Of a DNA stretch of 58,417 nt, positions 41,435 through 51,700 are shown piece by piece. A program made the translations under genes and the position numbers. Position 1 is the stretch's first letter; each line of letters begins with the position of its first letter. The notes under the pieces are model-generated. The model ran no database searches, had not been told where the DNA came from, and saw only the letters and a list, made by a program, of their open reading frames with translations. Origin of the DNA: an uncultured Pseudomonadota bacterium (GTDB lineage Bacteria > Pseudomonadota > Alphaproteobacteria > Rs-D84); contig OOHM01000004.1 in the NCBI GenBank assembly GCA_900320405.1, positions 1-58,417 on the forward strand, given 5' to 3'.

Positions 41435-43192
41435 ATGAAAGAATATATTTTACCTTGTCGTGATTTGGTTGTGCACCCCGATATGACGGTGCCAATTTAT
41501 GTAGATAACCCGATGTCAATCGCATGTATCGATATTGCCGCCACCACGCGCCAACGTGTAATTTTGGCCCCGCAACACAGTAATGCGTACCCGGCAAGTC
41601 CCGATGATTTGTACGAATATGGCACAATCGGTGAAATCGCCCAGGTTCTGCGTATGCCCGACGGTTCAATTCACACCGTTATTCGCACGACAAATGTTGT
41701 AAAAATGGACGATATTGAAATAAACGACGGCGTTTTTTCTGCACGTGTCACCGAAATTCCAATGGCAAATGATGCAAACGATGAACGCACGCTTCAAATG
41801 CGCGAAAAAATTTTCGATAACATCCAGGCAACATCATTGTTCCGTAAATTCAAAGTTGATAAATTGCGCAGTGTGATTCAAAACTATCCGATGCCCGCGT
41901 TTATTGATTCTATATTGCAAACAATGGAAATTGGCACAGATGTCGCCATCAAGATACTTACAACACAATCTTGGTATAAAAAAATGGTTCTGTTGTTTGA
42001 ACAGGTTCGCATTGCATACGAAACATCCAAGGTTGAAGATTCCATTAACCGCCGCATCAGTCTGCAAATGGAACAAGGCCGACGCGAGGCAATTTTACAA
42101 GAAAAAATGCGCGCAATTCAAAAAGAAATGGGCGAAGACGATGGCGAAGTCGATACGGTCAGTATGCGCAAAAAAATAGAAAAATCCGCTATGCCGACCG
42201 ATGTAAAAGAAAAGGCAATGAATGAGTGGAAACGTATGCGCAATATGTCGCCAATGTCTAACGAGGGTGGTTTAATTAAAACATACCTGGATGAATTGTT
42301 GGCTATGCCGTGGGGAAAATCGGACAAAGCAGAAATTGATTTGAACACCGCACGCAAAATACTGGACAGCGAACATTCCGGTATGCGTGCTGTCAAAGAA
42401 CGCATACTGGAACACATTGCCGTTATGAAAAAAACCGGTTCGGCCAAAGGAACAATTCTGTGTTTTGTTGGTGCGCCGGGGGTTGGTAAAACATCGTTGT
42501 GTAAATCTATCGCGGCCGCATTGGGACGGAAATATACCCGCATATCACTTGGTGGCGTTTCGGACGAGGCGCATTTCCGTGGTCACCGTAAAACATATAT
42601 TGGTTCACAGCCCGGGCGCATTATGGATGCGTTAAAACGCGCAAAATCTAACAATCCGGTTATCGTTTTGGATGAAATTGATAAAATGGGGCGTGATTGG
42701 CGGGGCGACCCGGAATCTGCGTTGTTGGAAGTGTTAGACCCGGAACAAAATAAATCATTCCGCGACCATTATCTAGAGGTTGATTTTGACCTGTCTAATG
42801 TGATGTTTATCGCGACCGCCAACAGTCTAAATTTATCAAGCGCATTAAAAGACCGTATGGAAATTATCGAAATTCCAGGATACAACGAATACGAAAAGGT
42901 CCAAATTGCGCGTGAACATTTAATTGCGCGGGCGGCGGCGGATACGGGATGGAACGCGGATAACATTAAAATCGAAGACGATGCAATTCGTCATATTATT
43001 CGTAAATATACCGCGGAATCGGGTGTGCGCCAATTACAACGCGAATTGATGGCGATTCTGCGCCGGCAATTACTGGAAAACGACGGCGAAGATGCCCCGA
43101 CGGATTTCACAACCACCAAAATTGATGATTTGTTGTCACTGCAACAATCGGCCGGTTTTTCAAAGCGAATTGGCTTCGGTGTCGGAATTTAG
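41435..43192 (+). CDS. Lon-like AAA+ protein lacking the C-terminal protease domain
   Basis: 585 residues against about 780-810 for Lon. The N-terminal substrate domain (about 1-200: KEYILPCRDLVVHPDMTVPI), coiled coil (about 205-260) and AAA+ module are present: Walker A FVGAPGVGKTS (345-354), pore region HFRGHRKTYIGSQPGRIM, Walker B VIVLDEIDKM (409-418), sensor 1 FIATANS, sensor 2 SGVRQLQREL. The chain ends IGFGVGI at the point where the Ser-Lys protease domain should begin. Only nine bases separate its stop from tsaB, so no remnant follows. It may be an unfoldase or regulator; a separate protease subunit would have to lie elsewhere. Confidence 0.88.
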   Translation: MKEYILPCRDLVVHPDMTVPIYVDNPMSIACIDIAATTRQRVILAPQHSNAYPASPDDLYEYGTIGEIAQVLRMPDGSIHTVIRTTNVVKMDDIEINDGVFSARVTEIPMANDANDERTLQMREKIFDNIQATSLFRKFKVDKLRSVIQNYPMPAFIDSILQTMEIGTDVAIKILTTQSWYKKMVLLFEQVRIAYETSKVEDSINRRISLQMEQGRREAILQEKMRAIQKEMGEDDGEVDTVSMRKKIEKSAMPTDVKEKAMNEWKRMRNMSPMSNEGGLIKTYLDELLAMPWGKSDKAEIDLNTARKILDSEHSGMRAVKERILEHIAVMKKTGSAKGTILCFVGAPGVGKTSLCKSIAAALGRKYTRISLGGVSDEAHFRGHRKTYIGSQPGRIMDALKRAKSNNPVIVLDEIDKMGRDWRGDPESALLEVLDPEQNKSFRDHYLEVDFDLSNVMFIATANSLNLSSALKDRMEIIEIPGYNEYEKVQIAREHLIARAAADTGWNADNIKIEDDAIRHIIRKYTAESGVRQLQRELMAILRRQLLENDGEDAPTDFTTTKIDDLLSLQQSAGFSKRIGFGVGI

Positions 43193-43201
43193 GGGGCGAT
43201 T

Positions 43202-43750
43202 ATGATATTCATTATAAATACATCGGGCGCGGGGTTGGAATTTGTTTTGGACGAACACCATAAATCGGTGTCGGTTGAAAAGCAATCAATCGCCCTGCCC
43301 GCGGCGGCGGAATCTTTTTTGGCCGAATGTGGTGCCGGGTGGCGTGACATAACGGCGATTGGCGTTGTTGTCGGCCCGGGCAGTTTTACCGGAATTCGTA
43401 TGGGAATTGCCTATGCCAAGGGGATTGCCATGGGGTTAAATATTCCGGTTGTTGGAATAAACGCATTCGAATTATATTTGGCGGCAACGCCGGACGCATT
43501 TGTTGCGATTGATTCCGGCCGTGGCGATTTCTTTGTGGCATCCGCACAACACGAACCCTGCACAATGAGTATTGAAGATGTTGAAACCGAACAAATGAAA
43601 TGTCCGCGCACCGTTGGGCACAAACCATTTGATTTGAAATTGGGTGAACAGATTGTTCGTAAAAAATTAAAATGCGGCAATTTGGAACCGGTTGTTCCAA
43701 TGTACCTGCGCCCAAGTTATGCCGAAGAAGCAAAAAACAAAAATGTTTGA
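43202..43750 (+). CDS. tsaB: tRNA threonylcarbamoyladenosine biosynthesis protein TsaB
   Basis: Dimerises with TsaD in t6A37 synthesis. 182 residues, slightly short of the usual 210-230. ASKH-fold signature: FIINTSGAGLEFVL, then VVVGPGSFTGIRMGIAYAKG (near 60-79) and VGINAFELYLAA. The catalytic residues are degenerate, as normal for TsaB. AGGGGG lies 7 bases before ATG 43202. Overlaps rimI by 8 bases, a common tsaB-rimI pair. Confidence 0.93.
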   Translation: MIFIINTSGAGLEFVLDEHHKSVSVEKQSIALPAAAESFLAECGAGWRDITAIGVVVGPGSFTGIRMGIAYAKGIAMGLNIPVVGINAFELYLAATPDAFVAIDSGRGDFFVASAQHEPCTMSIEDVETEQMKCPRTVGHKPFDLKLGEQIVRKKLKCGNLEPVVPMYLRPSYAEEAKNKNV

Positions 43751-44129
43751 TAAAATCGCCGAACTTCACAGGGTTTGTTTTCCACATCGGCCGTGGGGCG
43801 CGGACGAATTTCGTGACCTTAAAAAATCCGGTTGCGAAATCGTGGCGTCTGAAAACGGGTTCATCGTTTGGCGCACCGTGTGTGACGAGGCGGAAATCAT
43901 TACGGTTGGCGTGCATCCCGATGCGCGTGGCACGGGAATCGCAATTGCCATGCTTGGCATAATGGAAAACGAGGCCAAAAAGACGGGCGCAAAAAAGATA
44001 TTTTTGGAGGTATCCGCAGAAAACGCGCCGGCAATAAACCTGTATAAAAAATGCGGATTCCTCCAAAACGGATTGCGTCCTAAATACTATGACGGCGTTG
44101 ACGCAATTTTAATGGTAAAAGAAATCTAA
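43743..44129 (+). CDS. rimI: ribosomal protein S18-alanine N-acetyltransferase RimI
   Basis: GNAT acetyltransferase of 128 residues. IITVGVHPDARGTGIAIAML holds the acetyl-CoA loop, and IFLEVSAENAPAINLYKKCGF and YYDGVDAILM are typical RimI. ATG 43743 lies inside the last codons of tsaB. The 3' end overlaps the convergent helicase gene by 4 bases. Confidence 0.9.
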   Translation: MFDKIAELHRVCFPHRPWGADEFRDLKKSGCEIVASENGFIVWRTVCDEAEIITVGVHPDARGTGIAIAMLGIMENEAKKTGAKKIFLEVSAENAPAINLYKKCGFLQNGLRPKYYDGVDAILMVKEI

Positions 44130-45397
44130 TCCATATTAACAAATTCCAACACACGCGGATCAAAGATTACATCACGGGCCGCCAGTGGGCGCGCAATATG
44201 CATATCGGTCGCCGCACGCGTGCGCGAAAGTGCGACATATGTTTGGCCATGTTCAAACGCGCCACGCGAAATATCAACAATTACCGAATCCAATGTTTTA
44301 CCCTGGGCCTTGTGTATCGTCATCGCGTACCCCAGCATCAATGGAAACTGTTTATACGCGCCGGTTTCGTTTTCAATCAGTCGATTGTTTTCGTCGCGCG
44401 TGTATTCAATCTTTTGCCATTTTTCGGGTTTTACAGCGACAATATCGCGTTCGCGATTTAATAATTGAACGATTATTTCCCGCGCACCCAATTTTTGCAC
44501 AATTCCCATTGAACCGTTATGCCATTTGTCACCGTTTTTAACAAACACCACCAATGCCCCCGGTTTCAATTCTAAATTCATTGGTGCCGGCACATCGCGT
44601 TCGGCAAAATTTCCCGATAATTCACCAAAATAGCTTACCGAATCCGCCGGAATCGCCGCCAGGCGTTCGGCATTTATCTTTTCTGCCACCGCGCGAAAAG
44701 GTGTTATTAAAACCGAATTCGCCCGGCGCGTATCGTCATCTATTCGACACATATTAAAGAAACCAATGGCGGACGCATCACCCCCACGCAACGCGTTTAA
44801 TTTTTCCAACAATTCTGTATCACTTTGCCGATAAACCAAATCGAAATTAAAACGAACAAAATTTGCACGCCCATAAACGTGACTGTCAAAGAAATACGCG
44901 CGCGAATTGCCGTATTCATCCATATAATATTTTTGTGCATCACGCGTTATAACCGGCGGCAATTGAAACAAATCGCCAATCGCCACAATTTGTATTCCAC
45001 CAAAAGGTGCATCGTTTTTTCGCGCACGGCGCGCCAAAATATCCATTGCATCCATTAAATCGGGCGCAATCATAGAAACTTCGTCCAACACCAAAATGTC
45101 CGTTGCGGTTAAAATATTTCGAACCCGGGCCTTTAATTCTAAAAATTCCGGGAAAATAAAATCACGCGGCTGAATTTGAAACAGTGAATGAATCGTTTGC
45201 CCACCAATGTTTAATGCCGCCACGGCGGTCGGGCACGCACAAATAACGCGCTTTGCCGTTGCAGATTTCAAATAGTTCACAAATGTTGATTTACCCGTTC
45301 CGGCACTGCCCAAAATCAGCACATTAGAATTTGTGCGTTCAATGGTATTGAACGCGGCCATTTGTTCGGCACTTAAAACAGGAACGATTTCGGACAT
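44126..45397 (-). CDS. PIF1/RecD-like superfamily 1B helicase
   Basis: 423 residues. Walker A LILGSAGTGKSTFVNYL (near 28-44), Ia CACPTAVAALNIGGQTIHSL, Walker B ILVLDEVSMI, motif III QIVAIGDLFQLPPV, motif IV-like region DLVYRQSD, and the C-terminal MLGYAMTIHKAQGKTLDSV plus TYVALSRTRAATDM are the PIF1 family set. 5'-3' DNA helicase, probably for replication or recombination intermediates. ATG 45397 has no clear ribosome site. Confidence 0.9.
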   Translation of the reverse strand: MSEIVPVLSAEQMAAFNTIERTNSNVLILGSAGTGKSTFVNYLKSATAKRVICACPTAVAALNIGGQTIHSLFQIQPRDFIFPEFLELKARVRNILTATDILVLDEVSMIAPDLMDAMDILARRARKNDAPFGGIQIVAIGDLFQLPPVITRDAQKYYMDEYGNSRAYFFDSHVYGRANFVRFNFDLVYRQSDTELLEKLNALRGGDASAIGFFNMCRIDDDTRRANSVLITPFRAVAEKINAERLAAIPADSVSYFGELSGNFAERDVPAPMNLELKPGALVVFVKNGDKWHNGSMGIVQKLGAREIIVQLLNRERDIVAVKPEKWQKIEYTRDENNRLIENETGAYKQFPLMLGYAMTIHKAQGKTLDSVIVDISRGAFEHGQTYVALSRTRAATDMHIARPLAARDVIFDPRVLEFVNMD

Positions 45398-45452
45398 AGC
45401 CGCATTTTCGCATAAAAAATGTTAAAAATAAAGCGGAAAGAAAATTTTTAAC

Positions 45453-45480
45453 TTGCAACATTGAATAAAACGTATAATAA
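45453..45480 (+). promoter_or_regulatory. promoter of the CAU tRNA
   Basis: TTGCAA (45453-45458), 16 bp, TAATAA (45475-45480); a TATAAT also occurs two bases earlier with a short spacer. Confidence 0.5.
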
Positions 45481-45490
45481 TACGACCGTT

Positions 45491-45567
45491 GGGTTATTAG
45501 CTCAGTTGGTTAGAGCGGAGCGCTCATAACGCTTTGGTCGTGGGTTCGAGTCCTACATAACCCACCA
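45491..45567 (+). tRNA. tRNA with CAU anticodon, probably tRNA-Ile2
   Basis: Acceptor GGGTTAT/ATAACCC, D arm AGCTCAGTTGGTTAGAGC, anticodon loop CTCATAA, T arm GTGGGTTCGAGTCCTAC, encoded CCA. The TTTGGTCG variable region resembles alphaproteobacterial tRNA-Ile(CAU, lysidine) more than elongator Met; the paired first base excludes initiator tRNA. Identity is uncertain. Confidence 0.9.
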
Positions 45568-45626
45568 TCACTCTTTGCCAAATAGCCAAGATGTGAAGAT
45601 TTCTCAATTATAATTGAAAAATCGTC

Positions 45627-45654
45627 CACGCCGTTTTCGAACGGCGTGTTTTTT
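45627..45654 (+). terminator. Rho-independent terminator after the CAU tRNA
   Basis: CACGCCGTT/AACGGCGTG with TTCG loop and six T. A further 80 bases to the next gene hold only its promoter. Confidence 0.88.
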
Positions 45655-45683
45655 ATATAAAAATATAAATATAATTTTTCGCT

Positions 45684-45712
45684 TGCGTTGGTATGCCGTT
45701 TTTTTCTAGTAT
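45684..45712 (+). promoter_or_regulatory. promoter of the giant repeat protein gene
   Basis: TTGCGT (45684-45689), 17 bp, TAGTAT (45707-45712). The leader is about 20 bases with AAAGGGGG before GTG 45737. Confidence 0.55.
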
Positions 45713-45736
45713 GAAATATAAACAAAGGGGGAAAAA

Positions 45737-48700
45737 GTGGGGACACTTTCGAAAGTTCTTAGATTTCTGGGCGTTTTTGTGGCCTTGGTTTGCGCAAATG
45801 TGTGGGGTGCGCACGCCGAATTTAACATATATCTCAACATAAATGATAACGGGGCAACAACATCGTCCGAGTATTCTGGACTGTATTATAATGACGATGA
45901 TGCGACATGCGAAACAGACAGGTATTATGACGGTGTCAGTTGCAAGTTTCCCATGGTAACCGAATTTAACGCACCAACAAAAACCGGATTTAAATATTTG
46001 GGGCACTATACATTACAAACCGGTGGTCGTCTGTGGGCCGAACCAATTGCAAACGGGAAAACGCGTATAGTTCAAGGTTATGGTCCAAACAACAACGCAA
46101 CGGTATATGCACACTGGGGACCAATTAAGATTACATTAAACCATCAAAGTGCAACAACCAATGGTGCACCGGGCACATTGTATCTCAAAGGTGGAACCGG
46201 TGGCGGTTGGTATCGGGACGAGGCAATGACCCAACCAATTACCGCACTGGACACCGTGCCAATTAAAAACGGTTATACATTTTTGGGATATTGGACCACA
46301 CAATACACAGGCGGAACCCAGGTAATTTCGACATCGGGCAATTTGCTTACAAGCCAGCAAGTTTTGAACGCATTTACGGATGATTCCACCATATACGCAC
46401 GATGGATACAAAATCACACGGTCACATTGAACCCCAATGGTGGCACGCCAACCGCGAATCAATTCATATATACACGTGGTGGAAATTTCTATAGTGATTC
46501 TACGGGCACCCAACGCATCACATCATCTATATTTAATTCGATTGCAAATGGTGGGGCAAATATTACCCAACCAACGCTTACGAATTCTACATTTAATGGG
46601 TATTGGACCACGGCAACGGGGGGCACACAAACCATAGACGCCGCTGGTAATATATTGGTATCGCAGTCGTATAATTCAGGTCAGACGTGGTATGCACACT
46701 ATGAAGATGATGTCTATGTTGTTAATTTGAGGGCAAATGGTGGAACACCGGACAATACGATATACTATAAAGAATCTGCATTCTATTGCGATGCCGCCGC
46801 AACGATACTTATATCATCGGGACAAAATATATTTACCCGTTGCAACGGTGTTACCAAACCCACCAATGGTAACGAAACATTTACAGGATATTATTCCGCG
46901 ACATCGGGCGGGACAAAGTACATTGATGAAAATGGAATAATATTATCGGCGGCGTACTCGGCCGCGGCTGTCAGTGCCAACACACGTTGGTTTGCCCAGT
47001 ATGAGTCTACATGTGACACCACAATTATCTTGAATCCTAACGGGGGGACTTTTACCGGCACATGTCCCGACGAATTTCATCCGTATCTATCTGGCGGCCA
47101 ATGGTTAAGCCCGACATTGGATTCGGGTTGCACCCCAACACGCCCGGGATATACATTTGCGGGTTATATATGGACGGATGGTGGCGGCGGAACGTATTAT
47201 AATGCGAATCTGAACCCCACATATACTGTATGGCCATTATGCGACCAAGCCAAGGTGGTGTTAACCGCATCTTGGGAGGGTAATTGTAACCTGATTACAT
47301 TTAACGACAATAATGCCAATAATACTAATGTGAATGCGAACAATACCCAACGCAAACGCAGTGGGGCGACAGATTGGTTGGATGCCGACCCGGTAAATCC
47401 GAATTTATGCGGGAAACCCCTGACAACAAATCCGACGGTGGCAACACCGACAAATGCCAATGCCACATTCTTGGGGTATTATACCGCGCTTACTGGGGGC
47501 ACTCAAGTATTTAACTCAAGTGGTGCAACAACAACCGCAGGTAACAATTGGACAATCACCAGTAATACCACACTGTATGCACATTGGCGGTGTAATACGG
47601 GTTATGAATGGAATGCAACCACGCATGCATGCGAACAAAATACATTTTCTGTAAAATATATGTGCTATGTCGGTGATACGGGCACGGTTGATAATTCGGT
47701 TACGGCCACAAATTACGCCGTACGGCCGATTACATTTGCCGGATGCAATATAAATGCAAACGACTTTGATGCCTGGTTATTTTCTGCCGATAACGCCACA
47801 TATGCCCCCGGTGACATAATTAGCCAATGGACATATGGAAACAACGAGAATTTTGTGCCGAGATACAAGGCAATGTTTAACTGTGACACAGAACATTGGA
47901 TGGCACCAAATGCTGGCAATCCGAACTCGCAAGATGCCAAATTGGGTGGCAGCATCACAATGCCGACAATGAACTGTGTGCCACGCCCACAGTATGAAGG
48001 TTGGGTGAATACGAATTCTCAGTGGAATTATGCGTATGATCACAATATGACTTCACCGGTTCCCGACGCAATATGCACCGTGGGCGACTTCACTGTGAAC
48101 GGTGGCGCCGCATTTAATTGGCAATGCCCAACGCATTTGACATTCACGCCGGATGACGAATTAATAACCAAAACCATCACGGTCAGTTGCGGTACCGGTG
48201 GCACAACCGGACAAATTCCAATCAATTATGGCGATGATGTTTCGGCATTGGTTGGACAATGGTTGGCGACAAACTGTACCGGTTCATGCCAGAACCCAAG
48301 CGGCCCATCGCACGGTTATTGGAAATTCTGTGGCGTGTGGGAAAACGGTGCCGTACCAAATGTGACACCTATACCGGGCGAAACGGGATGCTATCGCGCA
48401 GAAACCCCGTACGATTTGGATCAAATCGCATGGGAAGATGTTACCACATTTAATATAACGACCATATCACACTGTCCAAAGTATGTTAAATATAAATGCA
48501 GTGATGATGCCACAAATGAATATACGGACAGCACATATTCTTACTTTGAAGAACCCTATACGGTGTTAGACCATATAACAACACTTTGCACAGATTCAGG
48601 CTATGAATTTGACCGTTGGAAGGTTGAAAACGAAGATGTATACTATAACGAAAACCAAACGGTTGCGGAATGGCCATATGAAACCGAAGTGGCCCTGGTT

Positions 48701-51700
48701 GCACAGTGGGGTGACGCAATTGATTACACCGTGACATATACATGTGGGGCCGGCACAGGTGCCAACACAACCGACACAGCAACATATGGCACGGATTATA
48801 CCGTGTTGAACCTGGGACAAACCAACTGTACATATACAGGACATACATTCTTGGGTTGGGTGTTCTCGGGCAACAATAACACGTATAATGGTGGAGAAAC
48901 ATTTAATTGGACATACGCAAATGATAATCAAACATTTACCGCACAATGGAGTGGCGTAAACACATACACAATAACATATGTTATGAACGGTGGCGATTGG
49001 CCCCCAATGTCATATTGTCCGGGCGCACAGGGTTGCCCAAGCACATACACATATGGTGTGGGCGCAACAATCAACGTTGTACCAACACGGCCACTTAGCG
49101 AGTTCTTGGGTTGGTGTACAGATTCAGCCTTGACCGATTGCGATATGACACAAGTAATCGGCACCACAGATGTCGGCAACAAGACATTCTGGGCAAAATG
49201 GGACTGTGTATCACCGTATCACCCTGACCCGAATGACCCATCGGTATGTGTGGCGTGCGAAGATAATACTTGGTGGAATCCGAACACACAAACTTGTGAA
49301 AGTTGCCCGTCCGCGTTCCCGTACAGTCGCGCACCGTATACGTGGAGTGAAAGACAATGCTATCGCCCGTGTCAAGATGGTGTTCAATGTAACGCCAACA
49401 TAGGCACTATGTTGTCGGGGATACCATCTAATTGTCACACAGAATTGTTCCCGTCCGGTATAACAACCCAGATTGAATTTAAGGGTAATTATGATGATGG
49501 AATACAGACCTGTGGTGGGGCTGTTCCCAATTGCCCGTGGGGATTCACAACCTGTGGTTCGGGCGCAGCATATAAACCGATGGTTGCACCGGTTGATTTC
49601 CACGGGAAAATACCAGAACAAGACCTTGGGACGCGGTATATATTTGGCAGTCGTGCCGGCTCAGGCAGCATCGATTTAACATCAGGTGCCGCATGGAGCC
49701 AAATTGCCGGTTCCGGTCAAAAGACTAATGTTATACACAACAATGTCGGTGGTGTTATGATGGATTATTACTATACACACATACTTTATCCGACAGACGC
49801 CGCGCCGGATGCGACGGTCCCAGGATACACCTTTAACGGATATTACTATCCGCGCACCGGTGGCACACGGTATGTTGAATCGAACTATCTGCTGGATGCG
49901 ACGAATGCACAATCTATATTGGGCAGTCAACCCGGCGATTCGAACACGGCACGCCATCTGTATGCCACACTGGAAAATGGTGGATATACCCAGGATGAGT
50001 ATACCATCACATATAATTGTGGCACGGCGACCGGTGGAACGACGCCCGCACAACAAACCGGTATCCACTATGGTGACAGTGTGACGCCGCGGGCGAACAC
50101 CTGTACCAAACCAGGATATAACTTCCTGGGGTGGATGGTGTCAAACACGACCGATACCCAACAACCGGGCGTAGCCTTCACATGGCAATACGGAGAAAGC
50201 AAGACATTTACCGCCAAATGGAGCGACACACCGATTGATTACACCATCACATATGATTGTGGCACGGCGACCGGTGGAACGACGCCTGCACAACAAACCG
50301 GTATCCACTATGGCGACAGTGTGACGCCACGGAATAACACATGTGAAAAGCCGGGATATAACTTCCTGGGGTGGATGGTGTCAAACACGACCGACATCAA
50401 ACAACCGGGTGTGGCATTCACGTGGCAATATGAAGAAAGCAAGACGTTTACCGCCAAGTGGAATGACGATCCAAATGATTATGTAATCACATATAAACCG
50501 AATTATACCGGTGCAACACAACAGGATGTGACGCAAGTTATCACCTATGGTCAACAATTCACGACGCATGGCGCGATATTCACACGGCCGGGACACATAA
50601 TGACCGGATGGTCTGAACCGTTCCCATTGTTGAACAACACGTACACATATAATGTTGCAGACGACACCACGTTGAACGCACAGTGGCAGATATGTCCGGA
50701 CGGAACACAACCGAACGCGACCGGTACCGCATGCGAGCCGTGCCCAGAAGGCGAAGCCGGTTTGGGTGGTATATGTAATCCGTGTCCGGATGGAACACAA
50801 CCAAATGAAGCAGGAACCGCATGTGAACCATGCCCAGAAGGCACCGCAGGAACAGGCGGAACATGTGAACCGTGTCCGGACGGAACACAACCAAATGAAG
50901 CCGGAACCGCATGTGTGCCGTGTCCAGAAGGCACCGCAGGAACCGGTGGTACATGCGAACCGTGTCCGGATGGGACACAACCGAATGAAGCAGAAACCGC
51001 ATGTGTGCCGTGTCCAGAAGGCACCGCAGGAACCGGTGGTACATGCGAACCGTGTCCGGCGGGAACCCAGCCGAACGCGACCGGTACCGCATGTGAACCC
51101 TGCCCCGACGGCCAATATTCTGTGAACGGTGTCTGTATGCCGTGTCCGGCGGGTCAAACGCCAAATGCCAACGGCGATGGGTGCGAACCGTGTCCGGATG
51201 GACAATACTCTGTAAACGGTGTCTGTATGCCGTGTCCGGATGGTTATCAACCGAATGCATCGGGCGACGGATGTGAACCGTGCCCGGCCGGAACGTATGG
51301 AACAGGCGGAACATGCGAACCGTGCCCAGAAGGATATTCATCAAATCCGGGCGCAACCAGTATCGACCAATGCTTTGTTTCGGAATGCCCGGCGGGACAA
51401 CATATTGAACACGGCGAATGTAAAGACGATGTTGTGGAATGTGGTGCACCACACGCGGCATACGCAACGCGCACATGGAACCCAACACTGATGGCATACG
51501 GTTCTTGCCAGATTCAGGAATGTATTGATGGATATCATATTTCGTCTAATGCATGCGTGTTGGATGAGCAATTCTGTGCCGTACCAAACGGTCGTGGTGA
51601 ACGCGAATGGAATGGAAACGCGTGGGGCCCGTGCCAGGTAACACTGTGCGATCCGGGTTTTGAAAACACCGGTACCGCATGCAGTGAATGCGCAAATCGT

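Noticed and set aside
45491..45567. Initiator tRNA-Met.
   Set aside because: The first acceptor pair is a normal G-C and the anticodon stem lacks the three G-C pairs of initiator tRNA; Ile2 or elongator Met fits better.
50692..51110. Regular 90-bp repeats suggested a CRISPR-like array.
   Set aside because: The repeats are contiguous, in frame, and encode Cys-rich 30-residue protein units within one ORF; no unique spacers exist.
50381..51497. Long minus-strand ORFs opposite the Cys-rich repeats.
   Set aside because: Antisense of a periodic sequence; the periodicity produces long open frames without coding evidence.
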